Origin: Lactarius indigo
Taxonomy: Eukaryota > Basidiomycota > Agaricomycetes > Russulales > Russulaceae
Direction of reading: 5' to 3'
Length of the DNA: 64,000 nt
Assembly: GCA_025766275.1 (NCBI GenBank)
Contig: JAFKAC010000007.1
Location: 2,232,001-2,296,000, forward strand
Shown: positions 35,836 through 46,921 of the stretch, piece by piece
How the letters are laid out: each line of letters begins with the position of its first letter
Position numbering within the stretch: the first letter of the stretch is position 1
Notes under the pieces: model-generated
Told to the model about the DNA's origin: nothing
Databases searched by the model: none
Seen by the model: only the letters and a program-made list of their open reading frames with translations
Position numbers and translations under genes: made by a program

Positions 35836-38465
35836 ATGGGAAGCGCTAAGCAGGTGACTCGCCCTTGGTCGAGTTACATATGGTGCGCCTCTCATTGTCA
35901 CTCAACGGCTTCCGCATAATTTACATGAAAAATGCAGGGATTCCTGGAACAAATCACCAGAGGAGCGCAAATTTCTTAGACGCCTAGATGCTTGCCTCAT
36001 CACATACGCGGCTCTTTCCTACTTCAGTAAATACCTCGACCAGCAGAATGTCACTGTGAGCACACATGGTCCTAAGCTAAAAAAAGATTGACTTCATAAA
36101 TATACGGACTATAGAATGCCTACGTATCTGGGATGCAAGAGGAGTAGGTCATCACGATCCGTCATGTCTTGGACTGTGTCTGACAACACTGGGGAAAGTC
36201 TCCACCTTCATGGCAATCAACTCAATTATATCACGACCTCGTGGACTGTGGGATATGTTATAGGGCAGATTCCGTCAAAGTAAGCGATGCTGTTGCCTTG
36301 TCGAGCGTTATCTCACAAGTACGTAGCATGCTTATTACGCGCATCCGACCGTCGATATGGGTAAGTTGGATGTCTCTTCGTTTTCTGAAAATTCTCTGAT
36401 GCCACGACTTTAGATACCTGCAATGGAGTTGATTTGGAGCTCTCTCACAATGTGCCTTGCGTTGAGCAAAAACTTTTCAACCCTCTGCGCAATCCGTTTC
36501 CTAGTTGGATTGGCAGAGTCAACCTTTTATCCCGCTATACAGGTGAGCCCAATGTTATTTCGTGATACGACGGTACAGCCATGACATTCAACCGTCCGAC
36601 ATAGTATGTTATCGGAAGCTGGTACAAAAAGGAAGAGCTAGCGAAGAGATCCTGCATTTTCCACGTGAATCCATAAATCTACTTCTATTGCCCTAATGAC
36701 TTAGGGGTTTATTTTTTTTGCAGACAGCCAGCGCAGTGGGCCCCATGGTCAGCGGATTTTTGCAAGCGGTAAGTACAGAACCGGTTGATGACATCATTCG
36801 TGTTCACATGGTCTGTTCTATAGGGCGTCTATAATGGCCTTAACAACAGAGGTGGCGTCGCAGGATGGAAATGTGAGTTTAGATGTCCTTTTCACTTCAT
36901 ATACGAGCCGACTTTCCCTCTTCTCAGGGTTGTTCATCATCGATGGGGTCATTACCATCCCCATCGCGCTTCTTGGCTTTATCATTATGCCAGATTTGCC
37001 AACAACAACCAAGCCATCCATTTTCTATACCCAAGAACAGCTTGACATTGCCATCAAACGTATGGAGTCTGAGGGACGGAAACCCCCCGGGAAGCTTACC
37101 AAAGAGAAGGTGTGACTTTAGTTGTTGGTATCTTGCGGATTCTCATACTATTGGATAGGTTCGCGGCTTTTTTTCTACATGGCATATATACGCGCTCGTG
37201 CCCCGTGAGTTCTCCATATACACCGCCTCCAATCTTGTACTGACGCGGAACGGTCGTTCAGTTTATGTCTTGGTACGGTCTCACGCAGTCATTGCGATCT
37301 GGCGCTAATCGTGTCTTCAGTTCAACAATGGCGGGGGCGGGTCGACGTCCATGATCTTCTGGTAATAACCCCATTTCGTCTTTATGTTAGCATACCCTCT
37401 GCTGAGGCGCCATAGGCTGAAGAGTTTCAACAAGCCCGGGCACATCGTCTATACCATCGGGCAGATCAATACGTATCCCCTTGGTATATATTCCCTGCAG
37501 ATCGTGACGAGTAGGTCTTGATATTTGGCTCAGCGACAGAGTGCTGATGTCCGTGTCAAGCCCTAATATATGCCTGGTGGAGCGACGCAGTCGTGGCACG
37601 CTGGCCACCAATACTTTTTGCCGGGGTGAATTCGGAAGCACTCACCATCCTACTGTTGCTCACGCTCCGTAGGTATGGTCAATTATTACCTATTCAGTTC
37701 TTGCAGCAACACCAGTGTATACTCACATCGCGCGGTATGAGACCGTCCAATGTTCTCAGGTCCGGGGTCTAACTGCTCTCACCACCTAGACGCTGGACAT
37801 TCTATTACTTTGTAAGATGGCGCCCAACTTGAAGTCACATTTCTTTACTAAATCCGTAGACCGGTTGCATCGGAGGCTTGTCGGGTCTGATTATGGCATG
37901 GGTTAATGAGCTCAATAGCCATGATAACGAGAGCACGCACCTTCTTCCGTACCTCCGCGAAGACCATGGCGGGACTGACGTTATTCCACAGAACGCGCGT
38001 TCGTCGTCGCATCTTGCAACATGTTCGCCTACGTGTTTCAGGCCTGGTTACCCATGTGAGCTGCCTACCGTTCATCTCGTCGTGCAATCACTACTTGATC
38101 TAACCGCAACCGCCTTCAAGTGTCATATTCCCTCAGGTACAACAACCGCGGTATGTGATTGGTGCACGGTGTCACTGGTTGAAATTCATGGTACTGCATC
38201 TGTGTAGGGTGTTCTTGGGTAACGTCACGACTGCATGCATCAATTTCTCGATGAGTACGTACAAAGCACACCCTGTGGATGCCCACCCTCAAGCTTACAC
38301 ACGATCAAAGTCATAGCTGCGTTGACAACGCTGTCCTTCCAACGTCGGGATCAGCGACGCGCGGCAACAAGTGAGATTAGAACACCTAGTGGCGTCACGG
38401 ACGACGGCCATGAGAACATAAAGAGCATTGACACGAAGAGGCGGGCAGAGGAAGGAGTCCCTTAG
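35836..38465 (+). CDS. MFS permease, allantoate/nicotinate (ACS) family
   Basis: A 12-helix anion:cation symporter of the fungal Dal5/Tna1/Liz1 group, importing small acids such as allantoate, nicotinate or pantothenate. The ATG at 35836 gives [16 protein letters not shown]; intron 1 (35883-35937) leads to [20 protein letters not shown], the family N-motif. Then come [78 protein letters not shown] and [20 protein letters not shown]. Later: LFNNG-like [78 protein letters not shown] and [10 protein letters not shown]. It ends [12 protein letters not shown] plus a cytosolic tail, stop at 38465. I count about 17 introns, all joining in frame; one appears to use a GC donor (37933). The exact substrate is unknown. 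Confidence 0.85.
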
Positions 38466-38861
38466 TTTGGGCTCGAGATCGAGCTCGAATTGGTTCCTTA
38501 CTCTTGCTATACGGTCGCCTTGTGGATTTGTGGATTGGGTCCAAATGTTCTTTAGTGCCGAGACTTGTAGACAAGGCACCGCTTGGCTTTGAGGTGGTCA
38601 ACCCTGTGAACAGTTCTTTCTCCACAAGGGGGCTCTCATCGCTATTGTCTATCTGCGGCGGCATCTGCTGACCTAGCCAGACAAGTTCTCTTTGCGGGCG
38701 TGAACAAAACAGCGTGGTTGTGGCCCCATGTTCCATGGACTGCGGCTGTTGCTGCCTCCACCTTGCGCGCGATGCCACTGAATACCCTTAATTCCTGATA
38801 TAAAAACTAGTGCTTGCAAGGCCCAACAAGAAACATTGCCCAAAAGCACACTCCGAGAGAG
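38466..38861. other. Intergenic region, about 400 nt
   Basis: Between the MFS stop and the next ATG. A minus-strand ORF (38395-38778) overlaps the MFS 3' end and shows no motif. It is probably the MFS 3' UTR plus the next promoter. Confidence 0.5.
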
Positions 38862-39851
38862 ATGGCTTATCACTATTCAAACCCTCCCCCACCACCATCC
38901 TCATTGCGCAGCGTGGCTCCCACAGTCGACGACCTCTCTTCCCGGGTTTCGCATGACCTCCGCATATACGAGATGGAGCGCACGGAAACCGCGGCGCAGG
39001 GCGCCGAACACGAAACAGAACGCGGAGGCGCGCGCTGGTCCGCACTCCGCCCTGCGAATTTGCGCGAGCGCGTCAAGACCGGGCTGCGCGCGGTCCGAGA
39101 CGCGACCGGGCCGCAACCGCGCTCCGGGGAGAAGCACACGCCCAACGATCGGCCCGAAGCGGCATTCTCGGCGCTCGGCGCCTCCGCAGGTGGTGGTGGT
39201 GGTGGTGCACACCTCTTTCTCGCACAGACGCCTCCCGATGCGCCGCAGCCGACGGTCGTCTGGGCCTGCCCACAGCAGCAGGGTCAAGGCGTTACTTGGG
39301 GCCAGTGGCCGTGCCATACCTTCACGCACTGCATCACCGTGCAGACGGAGCGCAACGCACGTGCGATGTACGAGCTCGACGATGAACCGCTCCCGCCCGT
39401 GTATGCCTGCGCGTTCGACGGCGCCGCGCACCTCTGGCTGGTCGTGCCGCCGCGCTCCCGGGGTGCAGATACGCAGGAGCGGCCGGTCCTGAGCGACGAG
39501 CAGATGCGCGCCGCGGTGGAGTTTGTGGAAGGAGCGGGGGCAGAGGACGACAACGCGGGCGGCAATGCTGGACCGATACTACTCGCATGTGCAGAGAGGA
39601 ACGAAGTCGACGTCGCCGCGCTCGCTGTCTTGCTTCTCGCACGCCGTTCCCGTCCGGCTGGGCAGGGCCACGCTCCGCTCTCGGATCGCCGCTGGCGGCT
39701 GCGTGGTGAGCGCACTCTGGCTGGCTGCGCACCGACGTACCAGGCAGCGCGGCTACTTGACGATGACCCGGGCGTTTCGCTCATCTGGAAAGGATTATTG
39801 AGCTGGCAGGATGTGGAGCGTTTGCAGGCGGTGCTCTGGACTTGTGGTTGA
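38862..39851 (+). CDS. Uncharacterised protein, single exon
   Basis: A 329-codon uninterrupted frame from MAYHYSNPPPPPSSLRS to QAVLWTCG. GC content is clearly higher than in the flanks, with G or C at many third codon positions, as in the other well-coded genes here. The N-terminal half is polar with a poly-Gly stretch (SAGGGGGGAHLFLAQ). The second half has compact hydrophobic segments (HLWLVVPP, GPILLACAERNEVDVAALAV) and ends SLIWKGLLSWQDVERLQAVL. That order of strand, Cys-containing loop and helix recalls a dual-specificity phosphatase fold, but there is no CX5R catalytic loop, so I do not assign the function. No signal peptide or membrane segment is visible. Confidence 0.6.
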   Translation: MAYHYSNPPPPPSSLRSVAPTVDDLSSRVSHDLRIYEMERTETAAQGAEHETERGGARWSALRPANLRERVKTGLRAVRDATGPQPRSGEKHTPNDRPEAAFSALGASAGGGGGGAHLFLAQTPPDAPQPTVVWACPQQQGQGVTWGQWPCHTFTHCITVQTERNARAMYELDDEPLPPVYACAFDGAAHLWLVVPPRSRGADTQERPVLSDEQMRAAVEFVEGAGAEDDNAGGNAGPILLACAERNEVDVAALAVLLLARRSRPAGQGHAPLSDRRWRLRGERTLAGCAPTYQAARLLDDDPGVSLIWKGLLSWQDVERLQAVLWTCG

Positions 39852-40700
39852 TGTTCGGGGGTGTTGGTTGCGTTATCATAGGCCGCCGGTTTGAATGAAT
39901 GAACGCAGGGCGCTACACTAGTTTCCTATTTCGGTTTATAGTAAGTTAAGCAAAAATGTATAGGACGTCAAAAAAAGTTTCTACCGTGGCTTTGATCTTG
40001 ATCGTACTCGCTACACTCTGTCTATGGATGACGACGACATTGTCAAGTTGTCAACGAGTGATGCCAGGATGCGCACTGGTAATAGTGGCAGCCGCAGCCC
40101 ATTCACGCCATCTCCGGCGTACTCGTGTAGGACGAACGTAAAGAGCCTGAGTAAAGTGACCCTTGGCCAGCTCTTCACTCCGGCCGTCTCCCACTGGCGC
40201 CTGTGTCTCTCCTTTCATTTCGCCACCAAGATGATGCGTGCGTTCTCACACGTGTCTCTTTCTCCCACCCAGCTTTTTGGAAAATTTTCACTAGGTCGGA
40301 GAAGTGCCGTTGATTAAATCCCCCGATGTCCTGACAACGGGACTTAAATCACAGGCTTCCATAACAAAGGTGCATTCGATTTCCCTCCTTTTTCAGCAAG
40401 TTCTCGCGTTCTTGCCATTGGCAAGATCGAGCTCCTGTTTCCAATATACCGAACATCGTCTGCTGCAGTGCACGCGACCACCTAAAAAGGGAAGATCAAA
40501 TTACGCCCTTCCATTGCCTGGATGGGTGCATCCGCTTTCTCCAAGTTCAATCGTGTCCTATATGTCCTTTTGCCTCACAGAAGACGCCCGCGGAAACCGT
40601 ATGGGCTTCTTCCGAAGATCTTTTGGACAGATATAATATGGGTCGTTGATGATGGTCACCCCTCCCCTTAAACCTTCAACTAGCACCTTCGCATCAGGTC
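39852..40700. other. Intergenic region, 850 nt
   Basis: Promoter region of the following P450. A 61-codon ORF at 39956-40141 starts with a signal-like hydrophobic run (VALILIVLATLCLWM) but has no other support. I do not call it a gene. Confidence 0.5.
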
Positions 40701-42807
40701 ATGCTTTCTCAGGTCTCTGTCGTCGATATTTTTGCTCTGGCATCCTTCTTTGTTGTCCTCTTGGCAATCCGCGGCCATCGACGACGCAGGGAGCACCCCT
40801 ACCCCCCTGGCCCTCGGCCTCTACCTCTAATCGGAAACCTTCTGGATCTCCCAAAGGAGTTCCCCTGGCTCACATATACTCGATGGTCGAAGGTCTACGG
40901 TAAAGGGATCACCTATTACCCAGGGCTCCCTGTTTACAGAACGAAACGATAGGAGATGTATTCTCTCTTCATCTTTTTGGCCAGGTTGTCATTGTTTTGA
41001 ACTCCCCCAAGGCAATCAAGGATCTCCTCGAGAAACGGGGCGATATCTACTCGGATCGTCCTGTCATCCCGTTTTTTGAGATGTATGTGCATTAGAAGTT
41101 AGTTCGCGCTATTTCGTCTGAACTTGGCTTAGGATGGGATGGGAATGGCTCGTGCCATTTTCAGGCTATACAGAATTTTGGCGTCAAGCACGCAAGTTAC
41201 TCGACCGCGGCTTGCGACCGGGCGCAGCGCTTACGTATCGACCCATGCAGCAAACTAGGGCACGTGTACTCCTCACACGGCTGTTGACGAGCCCGGATGA
41301 GTGGAAGGGTCACATCGAACTGTTCGTGGCACAATTTAGTCTGTTGCGTCTGCCCTTCCTCAGTATCGCATTCTGGACCTCTCAGCTTACAGGGAGAGAT
41401 GATCTTATCTATGACGTATGGCTACGATGCAGAGGGACCGGACGACCGGAAACTTTATGTCGTCAAGAAGATGGCCCAAATCACAGCGACCACGACGCTC
41501 CCAGGCGCTCTACTTGTCAATTCTCTTCCTTTCTGTGCGTGTTCCATTAGTTCTCGCGTAGTCACTATAATGATCCGTCTAAGTGCGGCACATCCCCGAG
41601 TGGTTGCCGTGGTTCAGCTATAAGCCGCTCGCCCGCTGGGGCCACGGTATTGGGGTGGAGGCCGTGCAAGAACCGATGGCGTTCGTAAAGGAATGCATGG
41701 CAAGTGCTCAATGCAAATCGTTTAGGCATTTGTGAAGGCTCATAGGGCGCCCTCTAGTCCAACGGCACTGCGAGGCCTTCACTGGCTCTCGATGAACTGC
41801 AAGATGCAGAGAAACTTTGTCAATCAGAACGCGAAAAGGTGACGGAAACTATCAGCGGAGCTCTTGGGTCCATGTACGCAGGTGAGCGGTCCCGCGACTT
41901 CTCACGTCCCGTTGAGATAGCTCTCTATAGCCGGGACCGACACCGTACGTCTGCGAACAGATTATCTAGATTTCGTTTCATTCGGCCCTTCGTCTTCAGA
42001 CCTTCAATACCTTGATGACGTTGTTCGTCGCAATTTTACTTGACCCTAGTGTACAGACGAAGGCGCAGGACGAGCTCGATTCCGTCACCGGACGAGAGCG
42101 ACTGCCGACGTTTGAGGATCGCCAAAACTTGCCGTACATTATTGCGATATGTAAGGAAGTCCTGAGATGGAAACCTGTTGTACCACTCTGTATGTCCAAC
42201 TCGTTACTGCTCATGCGAATATCTGCACTGATCACCTACAGCTATACCTCATTCAACCCTGCAAGACGACGTCTATGAAGGTTACTTTATCCCCAAGGGT
42301 TCGCTATTTTAATGATATGAGCTTATCTCTGCGTTGCTGATATATATCATCAGGCTCCCTGATCATTCCCAACTCATGGTAAGATACTTGTCCCACGCGC
42401 ACGCGCCTATGGTGGCTACAATCGTTCCTAGGGCAATCTTGCACGATCCAGCCGTGTATCCCGATCCAGACGCCTTCAACCCAAGCCGATTTCTTAACTC
42501 GGACGGCAGCGTTCGGGATGACTCAACCTGGTCTTCTGGGTTCGGGTACGGAAAACGCATCTGTCCTGGGAGACATTTCGTGGACGCGACGATGTTTATT
42601 GTCGTCGCATCACTTTTCTCGGTCTTTAATATCGAGAGGGTGAAGCGAGCTGATGGAAGCCCTGAAGAATATTCATTCATGGGGACAGGCATAACGTACG
42701 TATCATGTCCGCCGAGAAGCGTCGTTGATTGCCGATTATTTCTTCTTATTTTTTTTTTTTTCAAGTGGTCCAAACCCGTTCTCGTGCTCAATTGTCCCAA
42801 GGGATAA
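40701..42807 (+). CDS. Cytochrome P450 monooxygenase
   Basis: A complete microsomal P450. The ATG at 40701 opens an N-terminal anchor (VVDIFALASFFVVLLAI), followed by the hinge YPPGPRPLPLIGNLLDLP. Helix C has FWRQARKLLDRGLRP. Helix I reads YAAGTDTTFNTLMTLFVA; the AGTDT motif binds oxygen. The K-helix CKEVLRWKPVVPL carries ExxR (EVLR), the PERF-like region is PDAFNPSRFLNSDG, and the heme loop is GFGYGKRICPGRHF with the axial Cys. Several introns of 50-60 nt join in frame; the last (about 42698-42765, GTATCA...TCAAG) gives TYWSKPVLVLNCPKG and the stop at 42807. The layout follows the O-methylsterigmatocystin oxidoreductase-like P450s common in wood-decay fungi, but the substrate is unknown. It is similar to the partial P450 at 1-587. 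Confidence 0.92.
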
Positions 42808-44527
42808 AAGAGCCGAAGAACTGATCACCGCCGATACTATGGCGCGTTAAAATCTCGGCTTGGCGCAGGTTTTGTGTGATATACTGTGGGAGTCCTTCAT
42901 TTGAAGAGCGTAGTGTACATTGTCGTATATAATCCTCAAGATTTGATGAAAACATCGGAGAAGCCACTAAGTCGAGATACACAGCAACTACGCCTGCTAG
43001 AAATCGCGATGCTGCCCAAAAGCTACAATTTGGCCTTACGACCGTACAACAGTGCTAGAATCGTGGCGAGCGCGGTCATCAGAAGCCGGGGCGTTACAGT
43101 CTAGGCACCTCTGTGGTGCTAATAAATGTATCGGCGACCGATGACCGGACCATGTCGTTATGATGACTTTGGAATCGGCGTTAATCATGATGCATAATGT
43201 GCGACGCTCTTACAGTAAATATGGCATTTCCTTCAAAGGCCCTACAATGGAATTCTGATAGATGTGCCAACACTGCTATATGGCCAGTGTACGTCGCGAC
43301 CCCTTTGGACCTGGAGTGACAAGCGTACAGTAATTTCTTGAAGATTGGGTGCGGCGGCCGGGTTATTGGTTATTCCGGGACTACCATAGCACCTATCTCG
43401 TTGCTCTATTTCAAAGCGGTGCATAGAGTAGTCCCGTTCCTTCAGGCTCAGACTCTGAAGTGAGAGAAAAGCGTGCGCCGATTATGGGCCCCCTATACCA
43501 TACAGATACAAAGGACAGATCCGAAACACGTAGGACCAATATTGATTGGAACTCGCGGAGATAAAGCGCGGTTCAAGTTTGGCAAGGACGCATTTCTTGG
43601 CACTTACTGTAGAGAATTGCCAAAGACTCGGAATCCCCGGGTGGAGAGCAGCTGGACACGTACTACGTGAGTGCTCGTGATCGTGATCGTGGTTGCTAGC
43701 TATACAAGTGTCCCATCCGAGTCCGCGTCAGGAAGATCCGAGTTAAAAGTTACCCACCAACACAAGATCCAGCCTTACCACTAGTTTTTCCTGATGGGCC
43801 AGCGTCTCCTAGCTGACAGGGTTTTCTAGTACGCAGTACAGGACGAGACGACGGTCTGCGCAGACGTAATAGGACTGCATACTGTAATGTAGCATTGAAC
43901 CACTCCGAGTCTCAGAGGGAGCTACTTACCACCGCCGCCGTCAAAACCGTCAGAAAAGGTAATGTAGGTCTCGGCTAGGCCATTTTCTTTTTCCCTTTGA
44001 CCACGTTAGGTGGTATATAAAGCCCAGTGTGACACCTGATCAAGCCTTTTTGCTTTTTGTGTCGTGGGTTAGCATTACCTTGTGCATTGCCCAACGGCGG
44101 CGGCGGTATCTCCGACTAGCCATTGATCAAAGTTCCGGTCTAGGCAGGCATCGGCGGTGTAGTCTGTAAGTGCGATTTCCAAGGCGATTGCAGTACTGCA
44201 AGGTGCGTTCCATGTAATGCATCAGCAGAGTTAGGTGCCTAGCAAGGCGATACGGTGCGATATACTAGTGGGCTAGTAGCCTGAAAAAGTTCAAATGGTA
44301 GCAACACAATGTCGCGCGTAGTTTGGAAGCCATGAAAGTCTGTCCAGTTCCGTCATGAGCTGACGACGCGAGCCACCCAAATTCGTGTGTGCTTTGATTT
44401 ATTGCCTCTGCGGCTATGGGGCCAAGTTGCTGATCTACAGTCTTTCTACTCGGCCAGTTCTCTGTCCCATTCTTTACAAATCGAGTCAAACAACCTTACA
44501 ACTCTTCAAGTTCCTCGCCAAAACTTA
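42808..44527. other. Intergenic region, 1.7 kb
   Basis: The 3' ends of the P450 (+) and of DAHP synthase (-) face each other here. Only short ORFs are present, none with a known motif. I see nothing structured. Confidence 0.5.
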
Positions 44528-46921
44528 TTACGTGGCGGCAGCGGACGCGGATACGATATTGCCTCCTAACTCGGAGTAGAGCACGTCTGCGTTGCTCTTG
44601 CGGTGACTATCGCCGAGCCGCTGATTCTTGAAGTAGTTTGAGACGAGGAACGCGACGTCTAACAGTAAAGAAAAGGAAAGATAGGTGTTTATCATAGCTG
44701 CGATGGAAACGAGAGCAGACCGACCTAGAGACTGCTCGAAATTCAAGCGGGGATCGCAGAAGCTCTGAAGTTTTGACCATGAGAAGAGCCCAGAGTATTA
44801 GGCGCGCAAGAACAGACCTGATAACGAAGCCCGAGCTGCTCCTCGCTGAGCTCCATACTCCCGCCGAGACACTCGGTGACGCTGTAGCCCTCCTCGTTGA
44901 GCTCGCCTGTGAACTCGAGGCTGACGCCGCCGAGACGCGATCCGCACTCGCTGTGGATGCGCAGGCACGAGGTGAGCTCGCTGATGATCGTGCCGAAGTG
45001 GCGCGTCTTCAGGCCTGTCGACGAGGTAAGCGTGCTGCCAGGGTGGAATCGCATTCGAGTGCAGCCGTTAGCGTGTCCGGAACATAGGTGACGAAGCGCT
45101 TCGCATGCTCACTTTCCATGCATCGGGTCGCAAACCCAGATGACAGGATGCCCGGATGCTTGGACGGCTTTAATGTGGGTTGCTAAATGCATGGCGATCT
45201 TCAAAACCGTATGGTGAGGATCAGCCGGAATCGATCAAATTCTAGTAGAAAGGACCTTGTTGACTCCGTAGCGAGTGATCAACGTCACCCTTCCGCTATC
45301 ATGCTCGGGATTCACAACTGAGGGCTCAGTTAGTCTCAAGAAAAAATCGCCCAAAACGTGACACTGACTGTCGAGGAGTCTGACAAGCTCGTCTGTAGCC
45401 ATCGAAGGCCCGACCTTAATCCCGATTGGATTGCGTATCCCGCGGAAGTACTCGATGTGAGCGCCGTCCAGCTGCCTTGTCCGATCGCCCACCCAAAGGA
45501 AATGCGCGGAGGTATTGTAGTACTTCTTGGGTGGGGGGGTTCCGACTTGGAGTTCGCGGGAAATGGTGGAATCCGGGATGGGGTATATGCGGGTCATAGC
45601 TTCTTCGTAGTCGAGTAGGAGTCCTTCATGACTGACGGGCGCACGGTAGTTTAAGAGTCTTCTGAGATTCATAAGCGAAGCGGAGATACCTAGTATAGAG
45701 GTCGGCTTCTCCCAAGACCCCGCGACCCCCGCCACGTTCGTAGCTCTGCGTTTCCCGTCCAGCGGCCAAACCGATCGTCCGAGTAAAATCGAGAGCATCC
45801 GAAAGTCCTTGTGAGATTGCTTCGTATTCACCCCTGACAAACCCGACGGAGGTCAACCACGCAGAACGAATGTAAGCTCGCTTCTCAACCTACCTCAGGG
45901 ACGGTGACCGTACGTGCAACAGAGACCAGTCTCGTGGATGATGCAACGAGGCGAAACCGGAAGTAAGAAGGCCTCGGATGTGGTTCAAAGTGGCTGTAGA
46001 GTGGAAGTATGCGCTACGTGGGTTCAGACGCCATCCAATGACAACGCGATGAAGGAAGGTGCACCTCAGCAGCCTCTCTGGGTCCGGAGTTCGCTCGTCG
46101 GGGTTGAAGCTTATAAAATGTTAGGCACGGGCATGAGTATGGGGCGTGATTTTCATTACCCGTTCACATTGTCTCCCCTGTTGGTTGCCAGTTAGCATAT
46201 ATTGGGCGAAAAGTCGGGAAGTGCCTTACCGAAAGATCATGACGTCACGATCCCCAATCTTTTCAGTTGCGCTGCTCCTCGGCTTAGCATATTGACCAGC
46301 AATCCGGCCAATGCGAACCTATCCCCGCCATCAACCGAAACGAACCGCGGAAAGGTTGTGGAGATGAACATACGACAGGGAGACGAGCTCCCCAGGTCAA
46401 GATGAGAGAGAACGACAATATAAGTCCAACCTTCGCGGAAATATTTTCCTGAAGCAGAAGCAGAGATAAATGCGCGCTTGCTAAGTTGGTCCTGGAAGCC
46501 GAACCTGAGTGCAGGCTGCGAAGCTTTCGGCACAATCCCCAGCATGCAGTAGGAACGCTTCATTTTTTTGTACGAGGCTCAGTTGGTGCCGAAGTCGCTC
46601 GATCTTAACAGAACAGGTTCGTTGCAACCTCGACACGACGATGGTGCCAAGCATAACTTACCTCAGATGGGGTGACAAGCGGCGGCAAGGCCTTAACTTT
46701 GTTCAAGACCCTATGGAAATACGCGAATGAGGACGGAGGTGGTATTCCAATAGCGTGCGCTTCGTACTTAGCCAGATGAGCCTCGTCTGGATATTTGACG
46801 GACTGAGAAAAAGAAAAGAAAAAGAATGAACTCAGGCTATGGGAGGGTAATTTAAGATCAAGCGCACCTGAGCAGCTTCTTTGCTCCTCCACGATGTCGG
46901 AACCCAATCTCCAGCTTCCAT
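44528..46921 (-). CDS. DAHP synthase, class II (shikimate pathway)
   Basis: Condenses phosphoenolpyruvate with erythrose 4-phosphate, the first step of aromatic amino acid synthesis. The ATG at 46921 gives [18 protein letters not shown], then [39 protein letters not shown] and [18 protein letters not shown] (substrate-binding GDCAE). [18 protein letters not shown] is the class II signature with metal and PEP ligands. [60 protein letters not shown] and [12 protein letters not shown] line the barrel. [13 protein letters not shown] and [20 protein letters not shown] follow; the stop is at 44528. After EEAMTR lies a stretch [16 protein letters not shown], which could be a short insert or a missed intron. 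The 45840-46190 part was not fully resolved into exons. Class II is the plant and some-microbe type, also found in fungi besides class I. Confidence 0.93.

Larger units (their letters stand above)
33413..35937. repeat. Duplicated block, right copy
   Basis: The counterpart of 25368-27838. It contains oxygenase copy 2, the divergent promoter and the start of an intact MFS permease. Because the permease is whole only here, this is probably the parental or better-kept copy. Confidence 0.8.

Noticed and set aside
39956..40141. Small secreted protein with signal-like start
   Set aside because: It rests on one hydrophobic run only, with no cysteine pattern, no conserved feature and no evidence of expression.
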